This document shows, piece by piece, positions 23,296-31,510 of a stretch of DNA of 43,692 nucleotides. How positions within the stretch are numbered: the stretch's first letter is position 1; every line of letters starts with the position of its first letter. The notes under the pieces are model-generated. The model did no database searches. It had not been told where the DNA came from and saw nothing but the letters and a program-made list of their open reading frames with translations. Source of the DNA: JAJXWB01 sp036796555 (GTDB taxonomy: Bacteria; Pseudomonadota; Alphaproteobacteria; Rhizobiales; Beijerinckiaceae). Made by a program: the position numbers and the translations under genes. The DNA is taken from the NCBI GenBank assembly GCA_036796555.1, contig DAIRCS010000016.1, positions 1 through 43,692 on the forward strand. Direction: 5' to 3'.

Positions 23296-25239
23296 TCAGC
23301 GCATCGCGATCTGCACGCGGCCGTCCTTGCGCGGCGCGGCCTTCGGCTTCGCAGGCGGGCGCTTGACCGGCGCAGGCGGCGGGGTGTTCTCGTCGAAGAG
23401 TTCGGCGAGCTTTTCCGTCATCGCGCCGCCGAGCTCCTCCGCATCGACGATCGTGACCGCGCGCTTGTAATAGCGCGTCACGTCGTGGCCGATGCCGATG
23501 GCGATGAGCTCGACCGGCGAGCGGTTCTCGATCTCGTCGATGATGTGGCGCAGGTGCCGTTCGAGATAATTGCCGGGGTTGACCGACAGGGTCGAATCGT
23601 CGACCGGCGCGCCGTCCGAAATCATCATCAGGATGCGCCGCTGCTCTGGCCGATGCACCAGCCGGCGATGCGCCCAGTCCAGCGCCTCGCCGTCGATGTT
23701 TTCCTTCAGCAGGCCCTCGCGCATCATCAGGCCGAGATTTTTTCGCGCGCGGCGCCAGGGCGCGTCGGCCGCCTTGTAGACGATGTGACGCAGGTCGTTG
23801 AGGCGGCCGGGATTGGCGGGCTTGCCGGCCTGCAGCCAGGCCTCGCGCGACTGCCCGCCCTTCCAGGCACGGGTGGTGAAGCCGAGAATCTCCACCTTCA
23901 CGCCGCAGCGCTCCAGCGTGCGGGCGAGAATGTCGGCGCAGGTGGCGGCGACGGTAATAGGTCTGCCGCGCATAGAACCGGAATTGTCGAGCAGCAGCGT
24001 GACGACGGTGTCGCGGAAATTCGTGTCCTTCTCGTGCTTGAAGGAGAGCGGCTGCTGCGGGTCGATGATGATGCGCGGCAGGCGCGCGCTGTCGAGCACG
24101 CCTTCCTCGAGATCGAATTCCCACGCGCGGTTCTGCTGCGCCATCAGGCGGCGCTGCAGGCGATTGGCGAGACGGCCGACGACGCTGGACAGCGAGGCGA
24201 GCTGCTTGTCGAGATAGGCGCGCAGGCGCTCGAGCTCTTCGGCGTCGCAGAGTTCCTCGGCCTGGACGATCTCGTCGAACTTGTGGGTGAACGCCTTGTA
24301 ATCGGGCGCCTTGCGATCGGCGCCGTGCATCGGCGGGCGACGGGATTCGGCGGCTTCCTCGCTGTCGCCCGCGTCGGCTTCCTCGGGGAATTCGCCCGAC
24401 GGCGCGTCGGCGGCGTCGGTCTCGCCGTCGTCCATCTCGTCTTCGGAATCGGCGGCCTTTTCCATCTGCACGGCTTCGCCGTGCGCCTCCTGCTCGTCGC
24501 CCTCATCGTCCTCGTTCTCGTTGTTGTCGCCCTCGTCCTTGGAATCGTCTTCGCTCTCCTCCGTGTCGGAGGAGGCGTCGTCGGCCATGTCGAGCGCGCT
24601 GAGCAGCGAATGCACGACCTTGCCGAAGGCGCGCTGGTCCTCGATCGAGCCGGCGAGGCGATCGAGCTCGGGGCCGGCGCGCTCTTCCACGAATTGCCGC
24701 CAGAGATCGACGACGCCCTGCGCGTTCTTCGGCGCGGGCGCGCCGGTGAGGCGCTCGCGCACCATCAGGGCGAGCGCGTCCTCGAGCGGCGCGTCGGCGC
24801 GGTTGTCGATCTCGGCGTAATTGCCGCGGCTGTAGCGGTCTTCAAGCATGGCGCCGAGATTGGCGGCGACGCCCTCCATGCGGCGCGCGCCGATGGCTTC
24901 CACGCGGGCCTGCTCGACGGCCTCGAACACGCCGCGGGCGGCCGCGCCCTGCGGCGCGATGCGGCGATGAATCCTGTCGTCGTGGCAGGCGAGCCGCAGC
25001 GCCAGCGAATCGGAATGGCCGCGCACGATCGCCGCTTCGCGGGGCGTGAGCTTGCGTGGTGGTTCGGGCAGGCGCGCCTTGGCGCCTTCGCCCGTTCCGA
25101 TGACGGCGGGGCGGTCGGCGGAATAGGTGACTTCCAGGCCCGGCGTGCGCGCCATGGCGCGCATGCAGGCGGCGACCGCCCGCTTGAACGGCTCCTGCGG
25201 GGCTTCCTTGGGCGAGGCGGGTTTGCGGTTGGATGACAT
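23296..25239 (-). CDS. cobT: Aerobic cobaltochelatase subunit CobT
   Basis: A 647-residue CobT. The N-terminal domain (about 1-215: EPFKRAVAACMRAMA, ALRLACHDDRIHRR, ARRMEGVAANLGAMLEDRY) is followed by a very acidic linker (about 216-300, rich in E, D and N) and a C-terminal von Willebrand A domain whose MIDAS motif LLLDNSGSMRGRP lies near residue 415. With CobS (AAA+) and CobN it inserts cobalt into hydrogenobyrinic acid a,c-diamide in aerobic cobalamin synthesis. Length is normal. It normally follows cobS directly; here two small genes lie between them, 11 bases upstream of this start. Confidence 0.97.
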   Translation of the reverse strand: MSSNRKPASPKEAPQEPFKRAVAACMRAMARTPGLEVTYSADRPAVIGTGEGAKARLPEPPRKLTPREAAIVRGHSDSLALRLACHDDRIHRRIAPQGAAARGVFEAVEQARVEAIGARRMEGVAANLGAMLEDRYSRGNYAEIDNRADAPLEDALALMVRERLTGAPAPKNAQGVVDLWRQFVEERAGPELDRLAGSIEDQRAFGKVVHSLLSALDMADDASSDTEESEDDSKDEGDNNENEDDEGDEQEAHGEAVQMEKAADSEDEMDDGETDAADAPSGEFPEEADAGDSEEAAESRRPPMHGADRKAPDYKAFTHKFDEIVQAEELCDAEELERLRAYLDKQLASLSSVVGRLANRLQRRLMAQQNRAWEFDLEEGVLDSARLPRIIIDPQQPLSFKHEKDTNFRDTVVTLLLDNSGSMRGRPITVAATCADILARTLERCGVKVEILGFTTRAWKGGQSREAWLQAGKPANPGRLNDLRHIVYKAADAPWRRARKNLGLMMREGLLKENIDGEALDWAHRRLVHRPEQRRILMMISDGAPVDDSTLSVNPGNYLERHLRHIIDEIENRSPVELIAIGIGHDVTRYYKRAVTIVDAEELGGAMTEKLAELFDENTPPPAPVKRPPAKPKAAPRKDGRVQIAMR

Positions 25240-25250
25240 TGCAGCCTGCG

Positions 25251-25577
25251 TCAGAGAATCCAGCGGCCTGTCGCCGCTATCGCCCGATACATGGCGTCCG
25301 GTGCCAGATCGAGTTCGCCGGGCCAGACCACCGCGCCGTGCTCGATGTGCGCTGCGGCGAATGCGGCGGGGTCGGCGAGTGCGGCGAAGACGCCGGCATT
25401 TGCATTATGAACGAGGCCGGACATGTCGACTTCGCCTTCGAGGCCGTCTACAAAGCGCAGACGCAATCTGAAGCCTTCCATCGCCTCCACGTGAGCGACG
25501 CGCCAGCGCGTCCGGGGCGTGACCGGCGGGACTACTTCAGAGGCGCAATCTTGCGCGGCATTTGATTGCGTGCGCAC
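25251..25577 (-). CDS. DUF2442-domain protein
   Basis: A 108-residue protein. The conserved part (from about residue 20) is WRVAHVEAMEGFRLRLRFVD, GLEGEVDMSGLVHNANAGVF and VWPGELDLAPDAMYRAI, typical of DUF2442, a small domain often paired with DUF4160. The start is uncertain: the GTG at 25577, with AGGAGG at 25588-25593, is the only good in-frame codon placed so that the whole domain is included, and it overlaps the DUF4160 gene by 46 bases. A later ATG would cut into the domain. It ends 11 bases before cobT. No function is established. Confidence 0.72.
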   Translation of the reverse strand: MRTQSNAAQDCASEVVPPVTPRTRWRVAHVEAMEGFRLRLRFVDGLEGEVDMSGLVHNANAGVFAALADPAAFAAAHIEHGAVVWPGELDLAPDAMYRAIAATGRWIL

Positions 25578-25792
25578 AGGTCCCAATCCTCCTGCAGCTC
25601 GGCCTGGTGCTGCTGCGCCCATTCCAGAACGAGCGCCAAGGCTCGTCTTGGAAGCTCCCCTTCGATAACCGAAAGGGTGCGGATGTCGATCAGCGCTTCA
25701 TATTCAGCATAAAGCGCATGAAAGTGCGGTGGAGCGTGGTCGTTCCAGAACAGCTGGATGAGGATGCCGTAGAAGAACGAGATCGTCGGCAT
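25532..25792 (-). CDS. DUF4160-domain protein
   Basis: An 86-residue protein: MPTISFFYGILIQLFWNDHA, PPHFHALYAEYEALIDI, GELPRRALALVLEWAQQHQ and a final RKIAPLK. The NDHxPPHFH box and the LEWA helix define DUF4160. Proteins of this type are frequently encoded beside DUF2442 proteins, and such pairs have been discussed as possible toxin-antitoxin-like modules, though no mechanism is certain. It starts 20 bases after the cobS stop and overlaps the DUF2442 gene, so it is probably in the cob transcript. Confidence 0.86.
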   Translation of the reverse strand: MPTISFFYGILIQLFWNDHAPPHFHALYAEYEALIDIRTLSVIEGELPRRALALVLEWAQQHQAELQEDWDLCARNQMPRKIAPLK

Positions 25793-25812
25793 CGTGCATC
25801 CAGCCCGCGCGC

Positions 25813-26814
25813 TTAGGTCATCACCACGTTCACCGCGCTTTCCGGCAGCTCCTTGCCGAAGCAGCGCTGATAGAATTCGGCGACCATCGGACGCTCGAGC
25901 TCGTCGCATTTGTTCAGGAAGGTCAGCCGGAAGGCGAAGCCGAGGTCGCCGAAAATCTCGGCGTTCTCCGCCCAGGTGATGACCGTGCGCGGGCTCATGA
26001 CGGTCGACAGGTCGCCGGCCATGAAGGCGTTGCGGGTGAGGTCGGCGACGCGCACCATCCTGGAGATGGTTTCCTTGCCTTCCTTGGTCTTGTCGTAGGA
26101 CTTCACCTTGGCGCGCACGATGTCGGCTTCCTTGTCGTGCGGCAGGTAGTTGAGCACGCAGACGATCGACCAGCGGTCCATCTGGCCCTGGTTGATCTGC
26201 TGGGTGCCGTGATAGAGGCCGGAGGTGTCGCCGAGGCCGACCGTGTTGGCGGTCGAGAACAGCCGGAAAGCCGGGTGCGGCTTGATCACCTTGTTCTGGT
26301 CGAGCAGCGTCAGCCGGCCGGACACTTCCAGCACGCGCTGGATCACGAACATCACGTCCGGGCGGCCGGCGTCGTATTCGTCGAAGCAGAGCGCGACATT
26401 GTTCTGGATCGCCCAGGGCAGGATGCCGTCGCGGAACTCCGTGATCTGCTTGCCGTCCTTCAGCACGATCGCGTCCTTGCCGACGAGATCGATGCGGGAG
26501 ACGTGGCTGTCCAGGTTGACGCGGACGCAAGGCCAGTTGAGGCGCGCGGCGACCTGTTCGATATGGGTCGACTTGCCGGTGCCGTGATAGCCCGTGACCA
26601 TCACGCGCCGGTTGCGCGCGAAGCCCGCGAGAATGGCCAGCGTCGTCTCGCGGTCGAAGAGATAGTCGGGATCGAAATCGGGAACGTGCTCGTCGGCCTT
26701 CGAATAGGCCGGCACTTCCATGTCCGTGTCGATGCCGAAGGTCTGCCGCACCGACAGTTTTATGTCCGGCATGGGCGCGACGCGATCTGCGGCTCTTTCG
26801 CTGACGGCTTGCAT
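25813..26814 (-). CDS. cobS: Aerobic cobaltochelatase subunit CobS
   Basis: A 333-residue AAA+ (MoxR-like) ATPase: Walker A TGYHGTGKSTHIEQVAARL near residues 70-90, Walker B ALCFDEYDAGRPDVMFVIQ, sensor region LFSTANTVGLGDTSGLYHG and the closing CFGKELPESAVNVVMT. It is the motor subunit of the CobNST cobalt chelatase. The ATG at 26814 is 4 bases after GGAGG; a TTG one codon earlier is too close to it. A J-domain gene lies 91 bases upstream on the same strand and the DUF4160-DUF2442-cobT genes follow. Confidence 0.97.
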   Translation of the reverse strand: MQAVSERAADRVAPMPDIKLSVRQTFGIDTDMEVPAYSKADEHVPDFDPDYLFDRETTLAILAGFARNRRVMVTGYHGTGKSTHIEQVAARLNWPCVRVNLDSHVSRIDLVGKDAIVLKDGKQITEFRDGILPWAIQNNVALCFDEYDAGRPDVMFVIQRVLEVSGRLTLLDQNKVIKPHPAFRLFSTANTVGLGDTSGLYHGTQQINQGQMDRWSIVCVLNYLPHDKEADIVRAKVKSYDKTKEGKETISRMVRVADLTRNAFMAGDLSTVMSPRTVITWAENAEIFGDLGFAFRLTFLNKCDELERPMVAEFYQRCFGKELPESAVNVVMT

Positions 26815-26905
26815 CAATCCTCCGATCGGCCGGCCGCGGATCGGCGGGCGCTGCGTGAAATCTGTCGGCTGGCGATTGTCGGTCGTCGCCGCCGCGAGGG
26901 CGGCG

Positions 26906-27511
26906 TCAGACGAGTTTCGCCGATCTCAGATAATTATAGGCCCGAATGATCTCGCGCAATTTATCCTCGCTCGACCGGTCGCCGCCGTTGGCGTCCGGGT
27001 GAAGGCGCTTCACGAGTTCCTTGTATCTGGCCTTGATCGCGGCCGCGTCGGCGGTTTCGTCGAGGCCGAGCGCGCTCAGCGCCTTTTTCGCGGCGATTCC
27101 ATAGCTCGGCCGGGCCGGCGCCTCAGGCCGGCGGCCGCGCATCCGGTCGCCGAATACGCCCAACGGATCGCGAATGCCTGCATTGTCCTCGCGGAATGAC
27201 TTGCCGGCGCGGTTGACGCCCATCGCCCATGTCGGGCGATGGCCGATGATGTCTTCCTTCATCCAGCGGGAGACCGCCTCGTCGGTCATGCCGTCGAAGT
27301 AATTGTAGGTCGAATTGTATTCGCGCACGTGGTCGAGGCAGAAACAGAAATATTGTCCCTCGCGCAGCCGCCCCATCGGCGCGCGGAATTCGCCGGACGC
27401 CTCGCAGCCGGGAAAATCGCAGACGATCCGGCGCGCGGACGCCGGCTCTTCGCGGCGCTGTTGCTCGCGCTTGACCCGGATGCGGTCGAAGATGGGGGAA
27501 TTCAGATCCAT
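26906..27511 (-). CDS. J-domain protein with N-terminal Cys-containing region
   Basis: A 201-residue protein. The C-terminal 60 residues form a J domain (ALSALGLDETADAAAIKARY, KELVKRLHPDANGGDRSSED) with the HPD tripeptide that stimulates DnaK-type ATPases. The N-terminal two thirds contains CDFPGCEASGEFRAP and FCFCLDHVREYN, possibly a metal-binding cluster. This architecture lies next to cobS and opposite bolA in many Hyphomicrobiales. Its client is unknown. Confidence 0.9.
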   Translation of the reverse strand: MDLNSPIFDRIRVKREQQRREEPASARRIVCDFPGCEASGEFRAPMGRLREGQYFCFCLDHVREYNSTYNYFDGMTDEAVSRWMKEDIIGHRPTWAMGVNRAGKSFREDNAGIRDPLGVFGDRMRGRRPEAPARPSYGIAAKKALSALGLDETADAAAIKARYKELVKRLHPDANGGDRSSEDKLREIIRAYNYLRSAKLV

Positions 27512-27612
27512 GGAGCGTTCATTATGGGTCGTTCGGGGCTCGCCGCAAGCCGCGGCGCGGGCTAAAATTCCACCGGAAATCGAAGCCGTTACGCATCGAA
27601 GGAGTCTAAACA

Positions 27613-27906
27613 GTGAATGGAAACGCCGTCCCGGTTAAGGATCGGATACGGGCGAAGCTCGCCGCCGCCCTCGCGCCGGTTTCGCTCGACGTGATCGACG
27701 ATTCGCACAAGCACGCCGACCACTACGTCCATCCGGGCGGCGCCGGCCACCAGGGCGAAACCCATTTCACCGTCAAGATCGTGTCTCCCGCCTTTTCCGG
27801 CAAGAGCCGCGTCCAGCGCCACCGCGCGATCAACGACCTTCTGGCCGAGGAGATCGCCGGCGGCTTGCATGCGCTGGCGATCCACGCCAAGGCGCCCGGG
27901 GAATAA
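27613..27906 (+). CDS. bolA: BolA-family protein, GTG start
   Basis: A 97-residue BolA. The characteristic IDDSHKHADHYVHPGGAG, GETHFTVKIVSPAFSGKSRV and QRHRAINDLLAEEIAGGLHA (class II KH-like fold) are complete. The start is GTG: an in-frame TAA lies just upstream and AAGGAG is 9 bases before the GTG. BolA proteins partner monothiol glutaredoxins in iron-sulfur or iron regulation and influence morphology. The divergent J-domain gene is a conserved neighbour. Confidence 0.93.
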   Translation: MNGNAVPVKDRIRAKLAAALAPVSLDVIDDSHKHADHYVHPGGAGHQGETHFTVKIVSPAFSGKSRVQRHRAINDLLAEEIAGGLHALAIHAKAPGE

Positions 27907-27922
27907 TCGATCGAGGAGAGCG

Positions 27923-28519
27923 TCACCGGCGTCCGAGTCCGCGCGCGAGGCCGCGAACTTTCGCGCGGAAAAGCTCGGCCTGCGACGCGTCGAGGCGTTC
28001 GGCGCGATACAGAGTGGCCATCCGGAAGCGGCATCTGGGCGCGCAAACCCCCAGGAGGGCATATTTCAATATGCGGCGAACCGGCCGCCGCATGACAAAC
28101 AGATCGACCCAAGCGGGCGAGCCCATCGTCGTGATCGCAAGCACGTCGCGCAGGCCCGCCAGGCGCGGCCGGATCGAGCCGAGATCCGCGCTGTGGTCGT
28201 AGGCGTGGCCCGGCGCCCAAACCCGATCGAACCATCCCTTCAGAATCGCCGGAAAACCGAACCACCACGTCGGAAAGACGAGAACAAGCGCTTCAGCTTG
28301 CAGCAATTCGGCGAGTTCTGTCTGGACGCCAGTCGTGTCCGCCGCGCCGTAATAGGCTTTTCGTTCCAAACCTGTCAGCCGTGGGTCGAAATCCCGGGCG
28401 TAAAGGTCGACAAACGCGACCTCCGCGCCGCCCTTGCGCAATTCATCGCAAACATCGCGGGCCAAGCTGGCGCAGAAGCTGTCATTCAGCGGGTGGGCGA
28501 GCGCGACGAGGCATTTCAT
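27923..28519 (-). CDS. Flavodoxin-fold NAD(P)H dehydrogenase (quinone) family protein
   Basis: A 198-residue flavoprotein. MKCLVALAHPLNDSFCASLA is the FMN/FAD-binding start of the NQO1/KefF-like family and LVFPTWWFGFPAILKGWFDRV is its most conserved box. It probably performs two-electron reduction of quinones or related electrophiles. Substrate and physiological role are unknown. Its start overlaps the stop of the thioesterase upstream by four bases (ATGA). The C-terminal region has a conspicuous Arg-rich stretch (MRRPVRRILKYALLG). Confidence 0.88.
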   Translation of the reverse strand: MKCLVALAHPLNDSFCASLARDVCDELRKGGAEVAFVDLYARDFDPRLTGLERKAYYGAADTTGVQTELAELLQAEALVLVFPTWWFGFPAILKGWFDRVWAPGHAYDHSADLGSIRPRLAGLRDVLAITTMGSPAWVDLFVMRRPVRRILKYALLGVCAPRCRFRMATLYRAERLDASQAELFRAKVRGLARGLGRR

Positions 28520-28926
28520 TTGCCGGCGATGATCTGAAACACGCCGGAGGCGCGCAGCACGGGCTTGCCGTCCGCGTAGATCATGCCGCTGGAATGGCAC
28601 AGCGAGCGGCCCATGCGATCGATGCGGCCGCGTCCTTCCATCCAGGAGCCGAGCGGCGCGGGGCTGAGATAGTCGAGCCCCAGATGCACCGTCACCAGCG
28701 TCAGCCGCGGCGTGCGGGTGAGCGCGATCACGCGCAGCAGGTGGACGTCCGCGAGGGCGGCGAGCACGGCGCCGTGGCATTGGCCGAGCCGGTTGGTGTG
28801 ATGCGCCTCCACCCGCATGCCGAGGCGGTAGTCTTCGCCCGCCCCCGATTCGTAGAGCCGGCCGATCAGGTCCATGTAGGGGCTCGAGTGATCGGTGGGC
28901 GCATAGCCTTCGGGCGCGGAATTCAT
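28516..28926 (-). CDS. PaaI-family thioesterase (hotdog fold)
   Basis: A 136-residue hotdog domain: NRLGQCHGAVLAALADVHLL is the active-site helix of the PaaI group and TLVTVHLGLDYLSPAPLGSW the following strand pair. The start at 28926 (MNSAPEGYAP) agrees with how relatives begin; upstream in-frame ATGs at 28962 and 28965 are possible. Substrate unknown. It is coupled to the downstream flavoprotein gene through ATGA and is divergent from the L,D-transpeptidase gene at 29077. Confidence 0.86.
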   Translation of the reverse strand: MNSAPEGYAPTDHSSPYMDLIGRLYESGAGEDYRLGMRVEAHHTNRLGQCHGAVLAALADVHLLRVIALTRTPRLTLVTVHLGLDYLSPAPLGSWMEGRGRIDRMGRSLCHSSGMIYADGKPVLRASGVFQIIAGK

Positions 28927-29076
28927 GCGGGGCGAGGTCCTGGATTCGTGACGCGTTTGCATCACCGACTCGATCCGAGCGCCCGGTCCGCGTCAAGCGG
29001 CCGACTTGCGCTTGCCAAGGCGGGTTTCGCGCGTCACTAGATTTCCGATCCATCTGTTTCTGGTGACGAGGGTTCG

Positions 29077-29898
29077 ATGCATTTCCATCGGCGCGATATT
29101 CTGGCCGGCGTTTTCGCCTGCGCGGCCGCTCCGGGCCTTGCGGGGGCGGCGCCGGTCGCCGGCGAGACGCGCGGACTCTACGGCTCCGTCCCGGACAAGT
29201 TTCCGATCCCCGCGATCAATCTGTCGCGAATCAACGCCGCGTTCCTACGCGCGCAGGTGCCCTATCCGACGCGGGAGCCGGCCGGCACGATCGTGATCGA
29301 TCCGCGCCATCACTATCTCTATTTCGTCAACGGCGACGGGACCGCCATGCGCTACGGCGTCGGCGTGGGCCGTCAGGGCTTCGCCTGGAAGGGCGTGGCG
29401 ACGATCAACAGCAAGCAGGAATGGCCGGACTGGTATCCGCCGAAGGAAATGCTGGAGCGCCAGCCCGAGCTGATGAAGATCATGAAGGAGCTGCAATCTG
29501 GAATCGGCATGCCCGGCGGCCCGCGCAATCCGCTCGGCGCGCGCGCCATGTATCTGTGGCAGAACAACAAGGACACGCTCTACCGCATCCACGGCACGAC
29601 GGAGCCGTGGACGATCGGCACCAACGCCTCGTCCGGCTGCATCCGCATGATCAACCAGGACGCGATCGATCTCTACAACCGGGTGACCGTCGGGGCGAAA
29701 GTGGTGGTGCTCGGCTCGGGGGCGGCCAACGAGATCGTCGTCGGGCCCGTGCCCGGCTCGGCGCGCGCGGCGCAGCCCCAGACCGCGCTGGCGCCGGTTC
29801 AGCCTGCGCCCGTCGCGGCGCGCGTGCAGCCCGCCGTCGCGCCGGCAGCGCGCGCGCCGCTGAATATCAACCCCTATCCGATGGACAGAACCTGGTAG
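29077..29898 (+). CDS. L,D-transpeptidase (YkuD domain), exported
   Basis: A 273-residue protein with a signal peptide containing twin arginines (HFHRRDILAGVFACAAAPGL), which might use Tat or Sec. The YkuD domain covers about residues 65-205: GTIVIDPRHHYLYFVNGDG and the active site from His172 (HGTTEPW) to Cys188 (NASSGCIRM). It makes 3-3 cross-links or transfers D-amino acids in peptidoglycan. The last 60 residues are Ala/Pro-rich. It differs strongly from the YafK-type enzyme at 9839. The D-Ala-D-Ala carboxypeptidase that can create its tetrapeptide donor follows on the same strand. Confidence 0.93.
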   Translation: MHFHRRDILAGVFACAAAPGLAGAAPVAGETRGLYGSVPDKFPIPAINLSRINAAFLRAQVPYPTREPAGTIVIDPRHHYLYFVNGDGTAMRYGVGVGRQGFAWKGVATINSKQEWPDWYPPKEMLERQPELMKIMKELQSGIGMPGGPRNPLGARAMYLWQNNKDTLYRIHGTTEPWTIGTNASSGCIRMINQDAIDLYNRVTVGAKVVVLGSGAANEIVVGPVPGSARAAQPQTALAPVQPAPVAARVQPAVAPAARAPLNINPYPMDRTW

Positions 29899-30079
29899 CG
29901 GCGAAATCGGCCCGGCCACGAAATCGCCTCATCGCTGACCTTTATGCGTCGGGCCGGTCCTGCCGGCCGGTCCGGCCATCCCCTGTTCAAAACTTCGGCG
30001 TCGCGCGGCTTTTCAAGCGCGACACGGAGGCGTAGGAACGCCGGGTGTCACGTTTCTTCGCTTCGCCGAGGGCGCTCAC

Positions 30080-31510
30080 TTGCGAATAATCCTTGCCCGC
30101 GCAACAGCTTCCGCCGCCCTTCTCGCGCTGGTCGCCGGCGCGGCGCCGGCCTCGGCCAATCCCGCCATCGTCATAGACGCCGCGACCGGCGAGACGCTGA
30201 TGCAGCAGGAGGCGACGCAGCCCTGGTATCCGGCCTCGCTCAGCAAGCTCATGACCGTGTTCGTCGCGCTGAAGGCCGTGCGCGAAGGGCGGATCACGAT
30301 GGACACGCCGCTCAAGGTTTCGGCGCGCGCCACGACCCAGGCGCCGTCCAAGATGGGATTTCGCGCGGGCACGCTGGTTACGCTCGACAATGCTCTGAAG
30401 ATGCTGATGGTGAAGTCCGCGAACGATCTCGCCATCACGATCGCGGAGGGCGTCTCCGGCTCGGTGGAAGCCTTCGCCAACGAGATGAACGCTTCGGCGA
30501 GCGCGCTCGGCATGCGCGAATCGCATTTCGTCAATCCGAACGGCCTGCCGGACGCGCGGCAAATTTCGTCCGCGCGCGACATGGCGATCCTCGGGCGCGC
30601 CCTCTACGTCTATTTCCCGGAGCAGGCGGGCCTGTTCGACATCGGCGCGCTGCGCCTCGGCAACAAGATCATTCCGACGCATAACGGCATGCTCGGCCGC
30701 TATCCCGGCGCGGAGGGCATGAAGACCGGCTTCACCTGCGCGGCGGGGTTCAATCTCGTCGTCAGCGCCTCGCAGAACGGCAAGCGTCTCATCGCCGTCG
30801 TGCTCGGCGCGCCCAGCGCGAAATCGCGCACGATGCTGGCGGCGAGCCTGCTAGACAAGGCGTTCGTCGCCGGCGGGGGGCAGGGCTCGGCGACCTCGCT
30901 CGCCTCGATGGGCGGCGAGCCGCCGGACATGCACGATTTCGCCTGCCGCCACCGCGGCAAGGCGTCCGCCGAGTTCGAGGCGCAGGTCGAGGACATGTCC
31001 GTTCCGATCCCGCGCAGCTTCATGCAGGCCGCGCAAGGGCCGGAAGGCAATTCGCCCTACGGCGGCGGTCCCGGCGGTTCGCCCGCGGCGGGCGGCGCGA
31101 TGCGCCCGAGCGAGGTCGCGACCCTGCCGCGTCCGGTCTTCCAGCCCGTCCCGGTCTTCATCGGTCCTGTCGCCGGCTGGACCGGCCCGATCGCCCATGC
31201 CGAAGGCGACACGGCGACGCCCGTCACGCAGGCCTATTCCGCCGACGGCGACGCAGAAGCGGATTCGCCGGTCAAACCCGCCCCGGACGCGCAGTCGATG
31301 CGGGCCAGGCGGAGCGTCAAGGCCAAGGCGCACAAGCCGGTCAAGGTCGCCAAGGAGAAGCCGGCGCAAGCAAAGCCGGCGAAGGTCGAAAAACCCGGCA
31401 AGGCGGCCAAGACCGCGAAAGCCAAGCCCGAGAAGACTATCAAGCCCGAGAAGGCCGCGAAGACCGGCAAGGCCAAGGTCGCCAAGCGCCACGAGAAGCA
31501 GGGCGAATGA
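30080..31510 (+). CDS. D-alanyl-D-alanine carboxypeptidase with long Lys/Ala/Pro tail
   Basis: A 476-residue penicillin-binding protein of the S11 family. A signal peptide (about 1-26) precedes the serine peptidase domain: SLSK with nucleophile Ser53 and Lys56, SAND as the SxN motif and KTGFT at 215-217. It trims the terminal D-Ala of peptidoglycan pentapeptides in the periplasm. Residues about 400-476 form a Lys/Ala/Pro-rich tail (repeats such as KPAKVEKPGKAAKTAKAKPE) like histone H1. The start is a TTG with GAGGG 8 bases upstream; it is needed to include the signal peptide. The stop overlaps the next start (ATGA). Confidence 0.92.
   Translation: MRIILARATASAALLALVAGAAPASANPAIVIDAATGETLMQQEATQPWYPASLSKLMTVFVALKAVREGRITMDTPLKVSARATTQAPSKMGFRAGTLVTLDNALKMLMVKSANDLAITIAEGVSGSVEAFANEMNASASALGMRESHFVNPNGLPDARQISSARDMAILGRALYVYFPEQAGLFDIGALRLGNKIIPTHNGMLGRYPGAEGMKTGFTCAAGFNLVVSASQNGKRLIAVVLGAPSAKSRTMLAASLLDKAFVAGGGQGSATSLASMGGEPPDMHDFACRHRGKASAEFEAQVEDMSVPIPRSFMQAAQGPEGNSPYGGGPGGSPAAGGAMRPSEVATLPRPVFQPVPVFIGPVAGWTGPIAHAEGDTATPVTQAYSADGDAEADSPVKPAPDAQSMRARRSVKAKAHKPVKVAKEKPAQAKPAKVEKPGKAAKTAKAKPEKTIKPEKAAKTGKAKVAKRHEKQGE

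Noticed and set aside
24450..24590. Low-complexity insertion or error in cobT
   Set aside because: The acidic Glu/Asp/Asn-rich linker is a normal property of CobT proteins and the frame is intact.
23485..25236. 583-codon plus-strand open frame opposite cobT
   Set aside because: CobT is unmistakable; the antisense frame is a Val/Leu/Gly-rich shadow without motifs or ribosome binding site.
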